This document shows, in pieces, positions 17,486-25,594 of a DNA stretch of 25,594 nucleotides (position 1 is the first letter of the stretch; each line of letters starts with the position of its first letter). Source of the stretch: Chara braunii (Eukaryota; Streptophyta; Charophyceae; Charales; Characeae); assembly GCA_003427395.1 (NCBI GenBank), contig BFEA01000203.1:519812-545405 (forward strand), read 5' to 3'. The notes under the pieces were generated by a model, which was not told the origin of the DNA, made no database searches, and saw nothing but the letters and a program-made list of their open reading frames with translations. Both the position numbers and the translations under genes were made by a program.

Positions 17486-17633
17486 GGAAGGAAGAAGAAG
17501 AAGAAGAAGAAGAAGAAGAAGAAGAAGAAGAAGAAGAAGACGGCGAAGAAGAAGACGACGATGACGATGACGACGGCGGCGGCGAAGAAGAAGAAGAAGA
17601 AGAAGAAGAAGAAGAAGAAGAAGAAGAAGAAGG
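17486..17633. repeat. GAA/GAC microsatellite
   Basis: About 150 bp consist of GAA repeats interrupted by a GAC/GAT/GGC block (about 17550-17582). It generates very long Glu/Asp, Ser or Phe runs in translation on both strands, none of which is a credible gene. It lies just upstream, on the minus strand, of exon C and so inside the intron. Confidence 0.9.
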
Positions 17634-17775
17634 GGACGCTGGGCCCGGATCCCAGCAGGTGCCGCTCCCCACCATAGATCGGAGCCCCGTCCATAGGCCT
17701 ACCAGGGGAGGGGGCTTGTATCACCTTCCCCTAGTAGACCGTTGCCGAGTTAAAAAAAGAAGAAGAAGAAGAAGA
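17634..17775. repeat. Short unique body with A/GAA tail
   Basis: About 118 bp of GC-rich unique sequence lies between the GAA microsatellite and a second A7(GAA)n tract (17752-17775). A short body ending in an A-rich tail looks SINE-like. No clear A or B box of a Pol III promoter is seen, so a SINE is not established. Confidence 0.3.
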
Positions 17776-18234
17776 TACCTTCACAGCGCTGCATAGTTGC
17801 AGGCACAATGTGTGCTGAGCATGTCAGAATTTGAAACGAGCTTTTTTTCTTTTTCTTTTTTGGAATAAACAGGTCCTTATGGTCCTGGCTCCATATCCAT
17901 TCTGGGGAGCATCAGTCCGGTTCCTATTCCCCCAGCAAGTCAGCATAATAGAATTACATCTTGCACATACCCACGCCCCCTCCCATCCGGCCGAAGGGTC
18001 CCTCAACAGCATTGATTACTCCATTTTACTGGAGGATTGACTGTCAGCTTGCCTTTCCCTGTAGTCCCTCTCAGGTTCCTCTGTGGTGAACCTTCCAGCT
18101 AAGCAGTAATGCAAGGGGAACGAGATCAACAGCTGAGGTGATACTAATCCGCCTTATGTGGCTCTGACGTCTTGTTGTTCAGCCCGGTGGAACCTCCTTG
18201 GTCCCTTGGGGCCAGTAGAGTTGTGCCAATCTTT

Positions 18235-19018
18235 CTATCTGATGTGAAGTCCAGGAATATCGGCGATCTTCCCTGGAACCAACCATACCCTCCTAAACTT
18301 GGTTATCATCTCTTGCTGCTTCTCCGGGTTCTGCTGAAGTTGGAGCTTGACTTTCTTCCATCGGCAGAGGATCTCCGTTTCCATTAACAGCATCGTCGTT
18401 GCCCATACCAGCTCACTGGGATTGCTGGACTTGTCCAGCGTTCTGTTGCATCTCTCCTTCCATATCCCCCAGAGTGTCACCTTCTGGATTATCCCGAACC
18501 ATATGCGTTCAGATTGTTAAATTTGGCGGGGATGTTAGTCCATAAGAGTAGTTGGATTGGGTGTTTGGGAAGGGAGGAGGGGAATAGGTGGTCCCAGAGG
18601 ACTAATGCTCTCGGCCATAGGTCAGTAGCATATTTACAGGGTTATTAGGCAGTGTATCAAGCCTTCTTGTTCGTTGTCTGAACACACCAGACATTGCTTT
18701 GAGCTATTTGGGTCGTTGTTCCTTCTTCTGACATGTAACCAGCTGTTGACGGGAAGAGCAGTGTAGGTTATGAACCATTGGAGGCTCCTGATTTTGACTG
18801 GCCGTATTGATTTATAATTTTATATTTCCGCCAATGCATGGGATCTTGGAGATAGGTTCCATTCCCTGTCCTAGCAATTTTTTCCATTGCTTTGTAGTCT
18901 CAGAGGAAGTGGGGAATGTGATACGCAATGTGAATCGCAGAAATCTGTGAGCCATCCCTAGCTTGAACGCACGTGGCGCCCAAGGCTTCTGCCGAGGGCA
19001 CACCCATCTGAGCATCAC
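18235..19018 (-). pseudogene. LINE ORF2 C-terminal remnant (copy 2)
   Basis: Three minus-strand segments in different frames follow the order of a non-LTR retrotransposon ORF2 C-terminus. About 18960-18870 reads FKLG...TTKQWKKLLG. A stretch at 18777-18647 reads WFITYTALPVNSWLH and then a zf-RVT-like cysteine motif (CLVCSDNEQEGLIHC). At 18480-18235 it reads LWGIWKERCNRTLDK and an alpha-helical tail. Frames shift and stops occur between segments, so this is dead. It is 5'-truncated, the usual result of LINE insertion, and lies in the intron between exons B and C of the G8 gene. Confidence 0.75.
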
Positions 19019-19615
19019 TTTAAAATCGAAAAAAAAAGAAGAAAACAGAGGAAGCCAGGCCTACAAGTCACCAGAAAAAAGTCGTAGGGAGTCACGGGAT
19101 GCAAGGGACCACATCAACCTGGATAAGACCGCCAGTGCTTCTGGAATCCATAGATCTTAGCAGGAAGGAAGATGAGGTCAGCGGAATCTGTTTGTGATGA
19201 TGAATAGGAATGACGCCACAAACGACATATAGATTCTAGACATGAAGAGTTGGAAAACAGATGAACACCTTGACAGCCAATGGATTCCTCTCAGCTCTGG
19301 CACGGTGCCATCATGCTCGACGGAGCAGAGCGAGAAGGAGAGGAACTTTTGGGGGACGTTTGTGCCAATGGTTGCTTAGGTGGTTCAGAAAGACTTCAGA
19401 CATTATGTCCATTCCCAGTTTTGATGTTGTGTCAAAGTCACAAAGACCACCAAGATGGGAGAAGGGGATCGTCCTGAGTGGTAGACACTGAGTAGGACTG
19501 GGAAGTAGGGTGCGCCAAAGAGAATTAACGAGAGGAAAGGGTGGGAGGAGTTCTCATAATGAAGGGTAGAACCCTGAAAAAAAAAGCGAAAAAAGGAGGA
19601 CAGGTTTGGGCTCAC

Positions 19616-19741
19616 CTCTACTGATGGTCGATCATCCTTAGACAGTCGGACAACATGAATCTTGGGTCCAAAACGCTGGGGAGTGGAACCTTGGGGTGTA
19701 TCATCGGTCATTATCACCACATTGCTTGACAGGACTCCGAC
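19616..19741 (-). CDS. G8/beta-helix protein, exon B (partial gene)
   Basis: The 126-nt exon (exactly 42 codons) is bounded by a GGCAG acceptor (intron ends at 19742) and a GTGAGC donor (starts at 19615). It encodes VGVLSSNVVIMTDD, then QRFGPKIHVVRL and ends PSVE. Joined to exon A it restores GAE-VGVLSSNVVI, equivalent to the AEVGLLSRNI motif that links the G8 domain to the beta-helix in fibrocystin-L/CEMIP-like proteins. Joined to exon C it gives SVE-ISDVLFKNSGQ. The agreement of both junctions in phase and in family motif is the strongest evidence for this gene model. Confidence 0.8.
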
Positions 19742-21389
19742 CTGCCATAAGCCCAGCCATCATGATATGTGCACATATTATTTAAAAATAGTTGAAGACA
19801 AGCTTGAAAAATAATACGCAAGCTGACACACATGTTCACCTGTACACGCCCTACACGAAGATCACTCATGTGCCATGACCTGATAGAATTTACAACCCCA
19901 TCAATCAGCCTTTTTTATACTAACAAAATGAGCTTTGGCAATGTGATTCATCATGCAGACATACTGACACGATTACTTCTTATGATTACAATCAACGTGA
20001 GCACTGCAATATGAAGATTTTACACTCACAGAGATTTGCCACTCTTCATACCAACCCCTCTAGCAGACTCCAGCCGGCTTTTGAGGAGGGGGGAGGGGGA
20101 GGGAATTAAAAAAAAAGATTTGCCACCCTGGCAAGCAACAAGTATGACTGTCCCAGGACCCTCTGCCTTGTTCAGGGACTAAAAACCCCACTGTGCAATG
20201 TGCAATGAAAATACCAAAGTTATTAGCTAGAGGGAATGGGCAAACAGCTCTATGTAAGTTGCACTTTTGACATCAAATACATACCGCTAAGTCTTGCTAA
20301 GTCCTAGCACAATGGCAGTGCACTGGTCCCGGGCAGTCGCAGTGCAAAATACATGGCCTCCGGGGATGATTGGTTCTCTGGCCATTTCCACCATAGCCTT
20401 GGCAACCATGGCGTCCATGACTATTGATTGTCGTTATCTCCAAAATTCTGATTACCTCCACTCACAACTCGAAAATTGCAGCAATCACCGTTCTGAATTC
20501 TGCACGGCCGCTCTATGAATACCAGCCTGAAAGGCGTTCTCACGCATGCTCAGTAACAAGCAGAGTATGAGTTTCAGACATACTACAAAGATGTTCCTTG
20601 GTACTGCCAGCATCTGATTATATTGTCCTTTCAAATTCGGCTAATCTTACAAAGCCTATATGTCTTTTATCCCTGCCCTTTTGACTTAGCTAGTTAGCAT
20701 CCTATAATTTGTGCCTATTTCTACTTATCCACAACGCTTCCCGTTGTCGCGAACTAAAACGTTGAACTATTTCAGGTGTTCCAGATCTATGAGTCAGAAC
20801 GGTGCATCAGTCACCGACATCTCATTTTGGAAACTTGCGAAAAATTGCGCGGTCACCCGGCCACCCACCTGAGCGGGCCCGGCCCTGCAGGGTCCGGGCA
20901 GGGTCTCGGACAGTCAAAGTGCATCATATAAAAACAAGAAAGAAAATAAAAAAAATACGGAGGGTCCTGGGCAGTCACAGTGCATAATCATGCCATAATG
21001 TTTGAACAAGAAGAAGAAAAAAAAATCCGGAAAAAAAAAACGAACATAGAGTAAAATTGCAATAGGCCGGATTCCGAGCGCTCAGCTCAAGTGCAGTCCT
21101 GGCATCAAGCCAATTTTTTGGGGGGGAGGGATCCTTGCCTCTTTTTTGACCCGCCTGGTTTTCCCGGGAGATTCCTTCTCCCTTCCCCCCCCCACCCCCC
21201 CCTGCTCAGCTGGCTTGGTCATGCCTGGCCGGGCGACTGCCCAGCATAGATCTAAATACATTTCCTATCCTCCTGCAATTTCCTGGTATTTCGTGTCCAC
21301 AGGAGTTTGGCCAGTCGGCTTTTCCGACCAAACTGGCCAGCCATAGCTGCCAGTTGTATTCAACTTGGAACTGCTACTATATCCATTTT

Positions 21390-21418
21390 GAGTTTCAATA
21401 ACAGATTCAAGTTCTCAT
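21390..21418. repeat. 29-bp exact direct repeat, copy 1
   Basis: A 29-bp block starting GAGTTTCAATAACAGATTCA is identical to 22715-22743. Weaker similarity continues to the right (TTTCCATCTCC versus TTCTGCCATCTC). It lies inside the intron downstream of exon A. Confidence 0.85.
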
Positions 21419-21680
21419 ATTATTTCCATCTCCTTGCTGGTGTGTCTGAGCTATGAAAATTGGGCGACAAATTAAGTGGGATCATTGCATTTTAGTGGAT
21501 GCTCTTAGCAATACCGGTGCACACTGCAGGCGTTTTTCAGTATTTCCATGCTCGACCTTGAGGAGTAACCACATTTTAGTATGATTTACCAGTTTCAACT
21601 GTCAAGCTACTTTTTCCTAATTCAGGAACTGGTCTGGAAAGGTCTCTGGCCATCCACAGAGTATCTATTTCCTTAAGAAG

Positions 21681-21714
<34 letters not shown>

Positions 21715-21749
21715 CCTCGTGCACTCACTGAGGAGGAAAATCTCCCAAA

Positions 21750-21793
<44 letters not shown>
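21681..21793. repeat. Twin poly(A) tracts
   Basis: Two A-runs of 30 (21681-21710) and 37 (21757-21793) are separated by 46 bp. The sequence before the first (CAGAGTATCTATTTCC) resembles sequence after the second (CAGAGTATATATATTTCC). Two tandem retroposed short elements with A-tails, or a duplication, would explain this. Confidence 0.8.
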
Positions 21794-21797
<4 letters not shown>

Positions 21798-22253
21798 CTT
21801 GGTTCTGGCTCCTACCATTCTGGGGAGAGACAGAGTATATATATTTCCTGTTGTTCAGGCATTCACATTCTCAATAAGCTATTCACATTGCGAACACTTC
21901 TGCCGCTGGAATACTTTTCCTCCATTGACACTCTGGGCGGTCTACGGTTCCCGAGACCTTCCGCTCTCTCTCTCTCTCTGCCCTCATGGCCTCCCTGTAC
22001 CAGTGCACGTTATGCAAACAGATAGGTGAAGTCGGGTAGGCATCGGCGCATGCATGCACACATGAGAGTCAAGAAACAAATCCAAAAATGGTGGGCAGAG
22101 GGTGGGGGGGGGGGGGGGGGTAGCAGGATGGATATGCTGGCAGGCAAGTAAGCAGGATGCCATCCAGTATGACCAGTGGAGATTGGGATGGTGAAAAAGG
22201 GAGGAGGAAGCAAGTGGATAGGGAAGAAAAAGATGTCTTCTTCTCACACACAC

Positions 22254-22553
22254 CTCTGCACCTGCTTTGATGACTTGTCCATTAGGAAACAATGCAGACT
22301 GTGATGAATGATTATACACAACCGGAAATTTTGATTCAAGAGTGATATTTCTCCCAGAAATTGACGATATTCTTGAGACTTCTGCTTCCTCCGGATTCCA
22401 TCTTGAAGGTGTTACAATAATATCGTCGCCTGGTAGCCATGTAGAAATATCACCATCAACTTGAAGAAAATTCCTGCTATGACGTTCGAGTCTCACCCAT
22501 CTTCTTGTGCGTGGCATTCCATACAGAGAAAGTTGTCCCAAGACAGCTATGAA
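22254..22553 (-). CDS. G8-domain protein, exon A (partial gene)
   Basis: The 300-nt exon (100 codons) is bounded by a GCTGCAG acceptor (intron ends at 22554) and a GTGTGT donor (starts at 22253). It encodes the C-terminal G8 region, LGQLSLYGMPRTRRWVRLER, then STWLPGDDIIVTPSRWNPEE with AEVSRIS, SGRNITLESKF and YNH, and ends KAGAE. In the family this is the GxLxLHG, WxxGDxIVI.....P..AE, T...L...L.Y.H series of fibrocystin-L, CEMIP and TMEM2. The acceptor is chosen because it leaves phase 0 and keeps GQLSLYG. The N-terminal part of G8 must be in exons further up the minus strand, which I did not find before the LINE begins at about 22718. Confidence 0.8.
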
Positions 22554-22714
22554 CTGCAGCCACAAACAGCGACCCAAGACCCACAGCATCCGACAGGGAA
22601 GTTCACATGATGTTGATCAACCATTGTGTTCACCCTGGAAATAGCTTCTTTCAGCAATTTCTGCAGACAGAAACAGAACAACTACGTGAAAGGTAGCATT
22701 ATATGAAACTGCAT

Positions 22715-22743
22715 GAGTTTCAATAACAGATTCAAGTTCTCAT
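22715..22743. repeat. 29-bp exact direct repeat, copy 2
   Basis: Identical to 21390-21418. It sits at the 3' end of the LINE copy 1 remnant (minus strand), so the block at 21390 may be a stray piece of the same LINE tail. Confidence 0.85.
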
Positions 22744-23629
22744 AATTTCTGCCATCTCTTCTTGATCGTTGGGTCGGGATCCTTTGTTTTGAGGAGTAAG
22801 TTGTACCCCAGTTTGACTGTGTATTCCTGGATGGGTACATTCGTTTTGAGACTTCTGCTTCTGTCTGGTGTCCAAGCCCACTCTGCTGGATCAAATTCCA
22901 AGTCTTGAATCGCCGTATCTATTCTGGAGATTGTTTTTCTACTTTTCTGAGAACAAAAGGGTTTAGGACCGTTCTTTCCACATCCTTATTCAGGATAGAT
23001 GGGAGGCCTTGCGTGGAGGGGGTAATTGGGAAAGAGGTAAACACAGCCAGGGTATCGGACCCTTGCTGTTTGTGGGGAAAAAAATGATAGGCCCTTGAGG
23101 GGGTTAGATCCTGCACCCTCACTCCCCATGCACTCGATTTCCAGGTTGAGGCTTTGCTCAACAACTGCTTCCAGCCTTCTGGGATGCGGTTAATAATGGA
23201 TTGTAGATTCTCGTCTCATCGGTGATATCCTTTGAGCTGGGAGGCAAGTTCCTGTTCTGTCACCTTTCCAAACTCCGTGTTTGATCCACGATAGCCATCT
23301 CCTTCCTCTAGGGGTAAGGGATAGCCGGTGATCATTTCCGTCTCTCACCCACAGATTACGAAACAGGGGTTGCCTCAATATCTCGTCCTTGGATTTGGGT
23401 CTACCCACCTTCTTCGGCATGACTTCCCACAATATCCGTAGCAATGCGGTCCAATATGGTGTGGGGGGGCTGGCTTCGTTTGGAACTTTGGACCTCTTCC
23501 TCTTCGTTGATTTCTGCGCCCGGTACTTGAGCTCCATTCCTTGGTCATTACCCAGAACAGACCGGACATGCTTGTTGGTGAGGCTGTTGGTGCTAGGCCC
23601 CTTATGCTATCCAAGGCCAGTTTATTCCA
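22718..23629 (-). pseudogene. LINE ORF2 remnant, C-terminal middle part (copy 1)
   Basis: Minus-strand segments in several frames read in LINE order. From 23629: NKLALDSIRGLAPTASPTS and LFWVMTKEW. From about 23537: PYWTALLRILWEVMPKK and KSKDEILRQPLFRNLWVRD, then WLSWIKHGVWKG. From about 23120: RVQDLTPSRAYHFF. From about 22915: DLEFDPAEWAWTPDRS and EYTVKLGYNLLL, ending KKRWQKL. ILRQPLF.N and EYTVKLG are typical of non-LTR ORF2 downstream of RT. It stops before the zf-RVT region, unlike copy 2, so it lacks its 3' end. Frameshifts make it dead. Confidence 0.75.
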
Positions 23630-25278
23630 TAGCTACGATCCGAACAGCCGGACAGGGATCCGGACTGACCGGTGTCCGGTGTCCGGTTCAGGCTTCCGGA
23701 TCCTGGTCCGGATGGTGGGAAAATGTGGGGTAGCCCATTTTTTCTTCAGGCGGCCCAGGGCATTTTCTTCCATTCTGGGCCACCATGGAAAAATGCTGGG
23801 CGATTTTTTAAGCATTAGATGTGGCATCCAGACAGGGCCGGACGGAGGCCCTAAGTTTTCTTTTCCCGCCCTGCCCTCGTTTCAAAGCAAACAAACCTCT
23901 TTCTGGTATTTTGTCTTTTGCATAAGGCCCTTACTATGCACTATCAGACGCGCCCGTATCTTCCCAGGATAGGCTGCTTAGTACATTACTACATTCCCCC
24001 CCACATTATCCCCCAAAACCAAGAAAGTCTGGAAAAAAAAACGAAAAAAGAAGATCCTACTTTCAGAAAGAAAACAGCACCCGTCAGCATGGGCACCTGC
24101 AATGACTCTGGGGGCTTTGGGCCTCGCTCCACTACTCGCCAAATGCAAAATGAAAATGAATCTTCCACTACGACATGGAAAGATACACCACCATATTTTC
24201 TGTCTTTTGTGCATGTGGTGAGTAGTGAAGCCAAGCTGTATGGGCGCTCTCCAACAGTACCGATTTTTTTCGTTTTTTTGTTGTTATTTTTCCTTGTTTT
24301 GGGCAGATTGGCATGGCTTGTCCTTTCAATGCGCGCGCACCTTCCAAGGATTGGACGTTGTACATTCCAGCAAACGACGCCTATAGCTACTGTTCCGTCT
24401 ATGTCGCCCTCTGAGGAATAGGGTGATTGTCCTGAGTGCTTGTATCACTGAGGTAGGATAGTAGGCGTAGGGGGTGCATTAGGAGAATTGAAGTGAGGTA
24501 GGGTTGGGAGGCCGTCCTGCCGCCGCGCATCACGATACCCACTAGCTGGTTGAGCTGGAATAGTACCAGGAAGGTGTCCCCTCCGATATCAGAATAGGTG
24601 GGAGCCATGAGGCGGCACCTGGCGGGGGGGTGTGGTCTATGATTGGTGCCAGTGGAATACCACCAACTCAGGAACAAACCTCCCCATGAGAACTTCCGAT
24701 TCGGTTGCCAGTAATAATACTGGGTAGGTTGCCTACTGGGAAGTCTCCCTCCGACGCTCCAATGACAGTACCCAAGGGACTTTCTGTTCCACGTTTCCTT
24801 CTACCCGCCACTTAGCAGGTTCTTTGAGTTCTGTTTTTGTCTATTTTTCACACGTTGTTTTTTTCACGTGGCCGTTGGCAAAAAGCCAACAGCATTCCAA
24901 CGGGCCTAGCCCACTTTGCACACCCATGACCCTATTGAAATACAGACCCAAGTTCGAATCCAGATACAATCAGATGACCAGAATAAAATAATTATGAATT
25001 ACCTGGGATCGGTCAATGATACCTTAAGGCTGTCGCCCTTTCGAAAAAACATTAATTCAGCTTTCTGTTGCACGCCCATGAACTGTTGAGATGCAGACTT
25101 GAGATTGAGCATTCCCCCCAGAGTGGGTTTCCCCCCCCTCCCCCCCAGAAAATACAGGGGTTCCGGACAGGCATCCGGACAGGGGTTCCGGACCGGTCCG
25201 GATATTCCGGAATATTTCGGTTTTCCGGAAGTCCGGATAGGGCCAGGAAGTCCGGAGTCCGGTCCGGCGTCGCTATGG
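23627..25278. mobile_element. Candidate CCGGA-rich DNA transposon inserted in the LINE
   Basis: The LINE reading is interrupted between 23629 and 25279. The inserted 1.65 kb has similar inverted ends: CCATAGCTACGATCCG on the left, and a right end whose complement starts CCATAGCGACGCCGG. Next to each end lies a CCGGA-rich array (left 23640-23716, right 25158-25267). Near-identical 9-bp flanks, TTTATTCCA (23621-23629) and TTCATTCCA (25279-25287), could be a target duplication, although they overlap the proposed left end by 3 bp. Short inverted ends plus subterminal CCGGA repeats and an 8-bp-class duplication are reminiscent of hAT elements. No transposase is recognised, so it would be non-autonomous. 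Confidence 0.45.
25158..25267. repeat. CCGGA-rich subterminal repeat array
   Basis: At least eight TCCGGA motifs occur within 110 bp, with variable 4-12 bp spacers and local palindromes such as GGACCGGTCC and ATTCCGGAAT. A weaker array lies at 23640-23716. Confidence 0.85.
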
Positions 25279-25279
25279 T

Positions 25280-25594
25280 TCATTCCATGCCGTACTTGAC
25301 TATCCATTTAACTTGTAGGGCTTTGGTTTCCTGTTTGGGGTCTATGATACCAAGACCTCCTCTGACTGGTTTCCTTGTGATGTAATGCCAGACTATCTTT
25401 GGTATACAGTTCTCTTTGTTGGGGTCTCCCGACCACAAGTACACTCTTGCTTTGCGGTTAAGTTCCTTGATTGTATGGTCCGGAACTGTCCAGATTGACG
25501 CTATATACCATATCATTGAAACAATAGATGTGTTAATGGCTAGTGCTCGGTCCAGCAATGATGTGAATGTGCTACCCCATCTAAGGGGCGAAGC
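25280..25594 (-). pseudogene. LINE ORF2 remnant, RT C-terminal part (copy 1, runs off window)
   Basis: The minus frame is open from the window edge to TGA at 25280-25282. It reads LDRALAINTSIVSMIWYIAS, then IKELNRKARVYLWSGDP, IPKIVWHY and RGGLGIIDPKQETKALQVKW. The W.G......W..........GGLG..D......AL...W pattern is the hallmark of the region after the RT fingers/palm in LINE ORF2. It continues upstream of the window. Downstream it is cut by the candidate transposon ending at 25278 and resumes at 23629. Confidence 0.8.

Larger units (their letters stand above)
19742..22253 (-). other. Intron of the G8 gene (2.5 kb)
   Basis: The intron starts with GTGTGTG (22253 downwards) and ends with GGCAG (19742). 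It contains poly(A) tracts, a G-run at about 22105-22121, a CT-run near 21965, the 29-bp repeat at 21390, and a degenerate motif CACTGYGACTGCCC (minus strand) near 20320, 20910 and 20975. A 43-codon minus frame at about 20427-20296 has no recognised family. No LINE domain is recognised inside. Confidence 0.65.

Noticed and set aside
17437-17796. 119-codon plus frame with long Glu/Asp runs, and its minus-strand Ser or Phe counterparts
   Set aside because: The whole frame is a translation of the GAA/GAC microsatellite in an intron of the minus-strand gene.
20296-20427. 43-codon minus frame beginning MDAMVAKAMVEMAREP
   Set aside because: Protein-like at first sight, but short and inside a predicted intron. 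Part of it overlaps a motif that recurs as non-coding sequence near 20910 and 20975.
24948-24962. Pol III B-box-like GTTCGAATCC
   Set aside because: No pairing T-stem, no A box and no tRNA fold nearby.

Overview
The window looks like a repeat-dominated stretch of a large eukaryotic nuclear genome. There is no operon structure and no dense coding. The supporting evidence is an LTR retrotransposon with gag, protease, RT and RNase H, initiator-Met-type primer binding sites, LINE-type ORF2 fragments, long simple repeats, scattered N bases, and one host-type gene cut into short phase-0 exons by introns of more than 2 kb. My best guess is a streptophyte (charophyte) alga such as Chara. That rests on family resemblance from memory, not on a search.

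Region 1 (1-4038) has no recognisable gene. It holds a 39-bp tandem pair, at least six short near-perfect hairpins in the first 1.2 kb, a TATA-like box at 1180, a GC-rich minisatellite (about 1483-1930), and a second TATA-like box at 3763. Region 2 (4039-13160) is one Ty3/gypsy-like LTR element. LTRs of about 0.9 kb (4044-4946 and 12266-13155; roughly 95-96% identical by hand count) are flanked by the 5-bp duplication CAACG. Inside are a degenerate iMet primer site, an intact 722-residue Gag-protease ORF (5100-7268), a decayed RT, and an open RNase H. Where integrase is expected there is instead a small PHD-like C4HC3 zinc-finger ORF, continued after a probable frameshift by an acidic and Arg/Ser/Pro-rich tail. 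A further 2.2 kb before the 3' LTR has no recognised coding.

Region 3 (13161-about 16165) carries traces of a second LTR element on the minus strand: an exact 12-nt iMet primer site at 15749-15760 abutting an LTR end, a frameshifted coiled-coil gag-like fragment, a cluster of direct and inverted repeats (14451-15125), and a telomere-motif hairpin.

Region 4 (about 16.2-25.6 kb) holds the only convincing host gene, on the minus strand. Three exons (22553-22254, 19741-19616, 17390-17219) join without phase conflict into part of a G8-domain/parallel beta-helix protein of the fibrocystin-L/CEMIP type. Its introns and upstream flank are filled with two LINE ORF2 remnants, twin poly(A) tracts, a GAA/GAC microsatellite, and a candidate CCGGA-rich DNA transposon that splits one LINE.

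The genes do not form a shared pathway. The logic of the window is nested mobile elements around one intron-expanded gene. The most unusual item is the Ty3-like element with a PHD-like finger and no detectable integrase.
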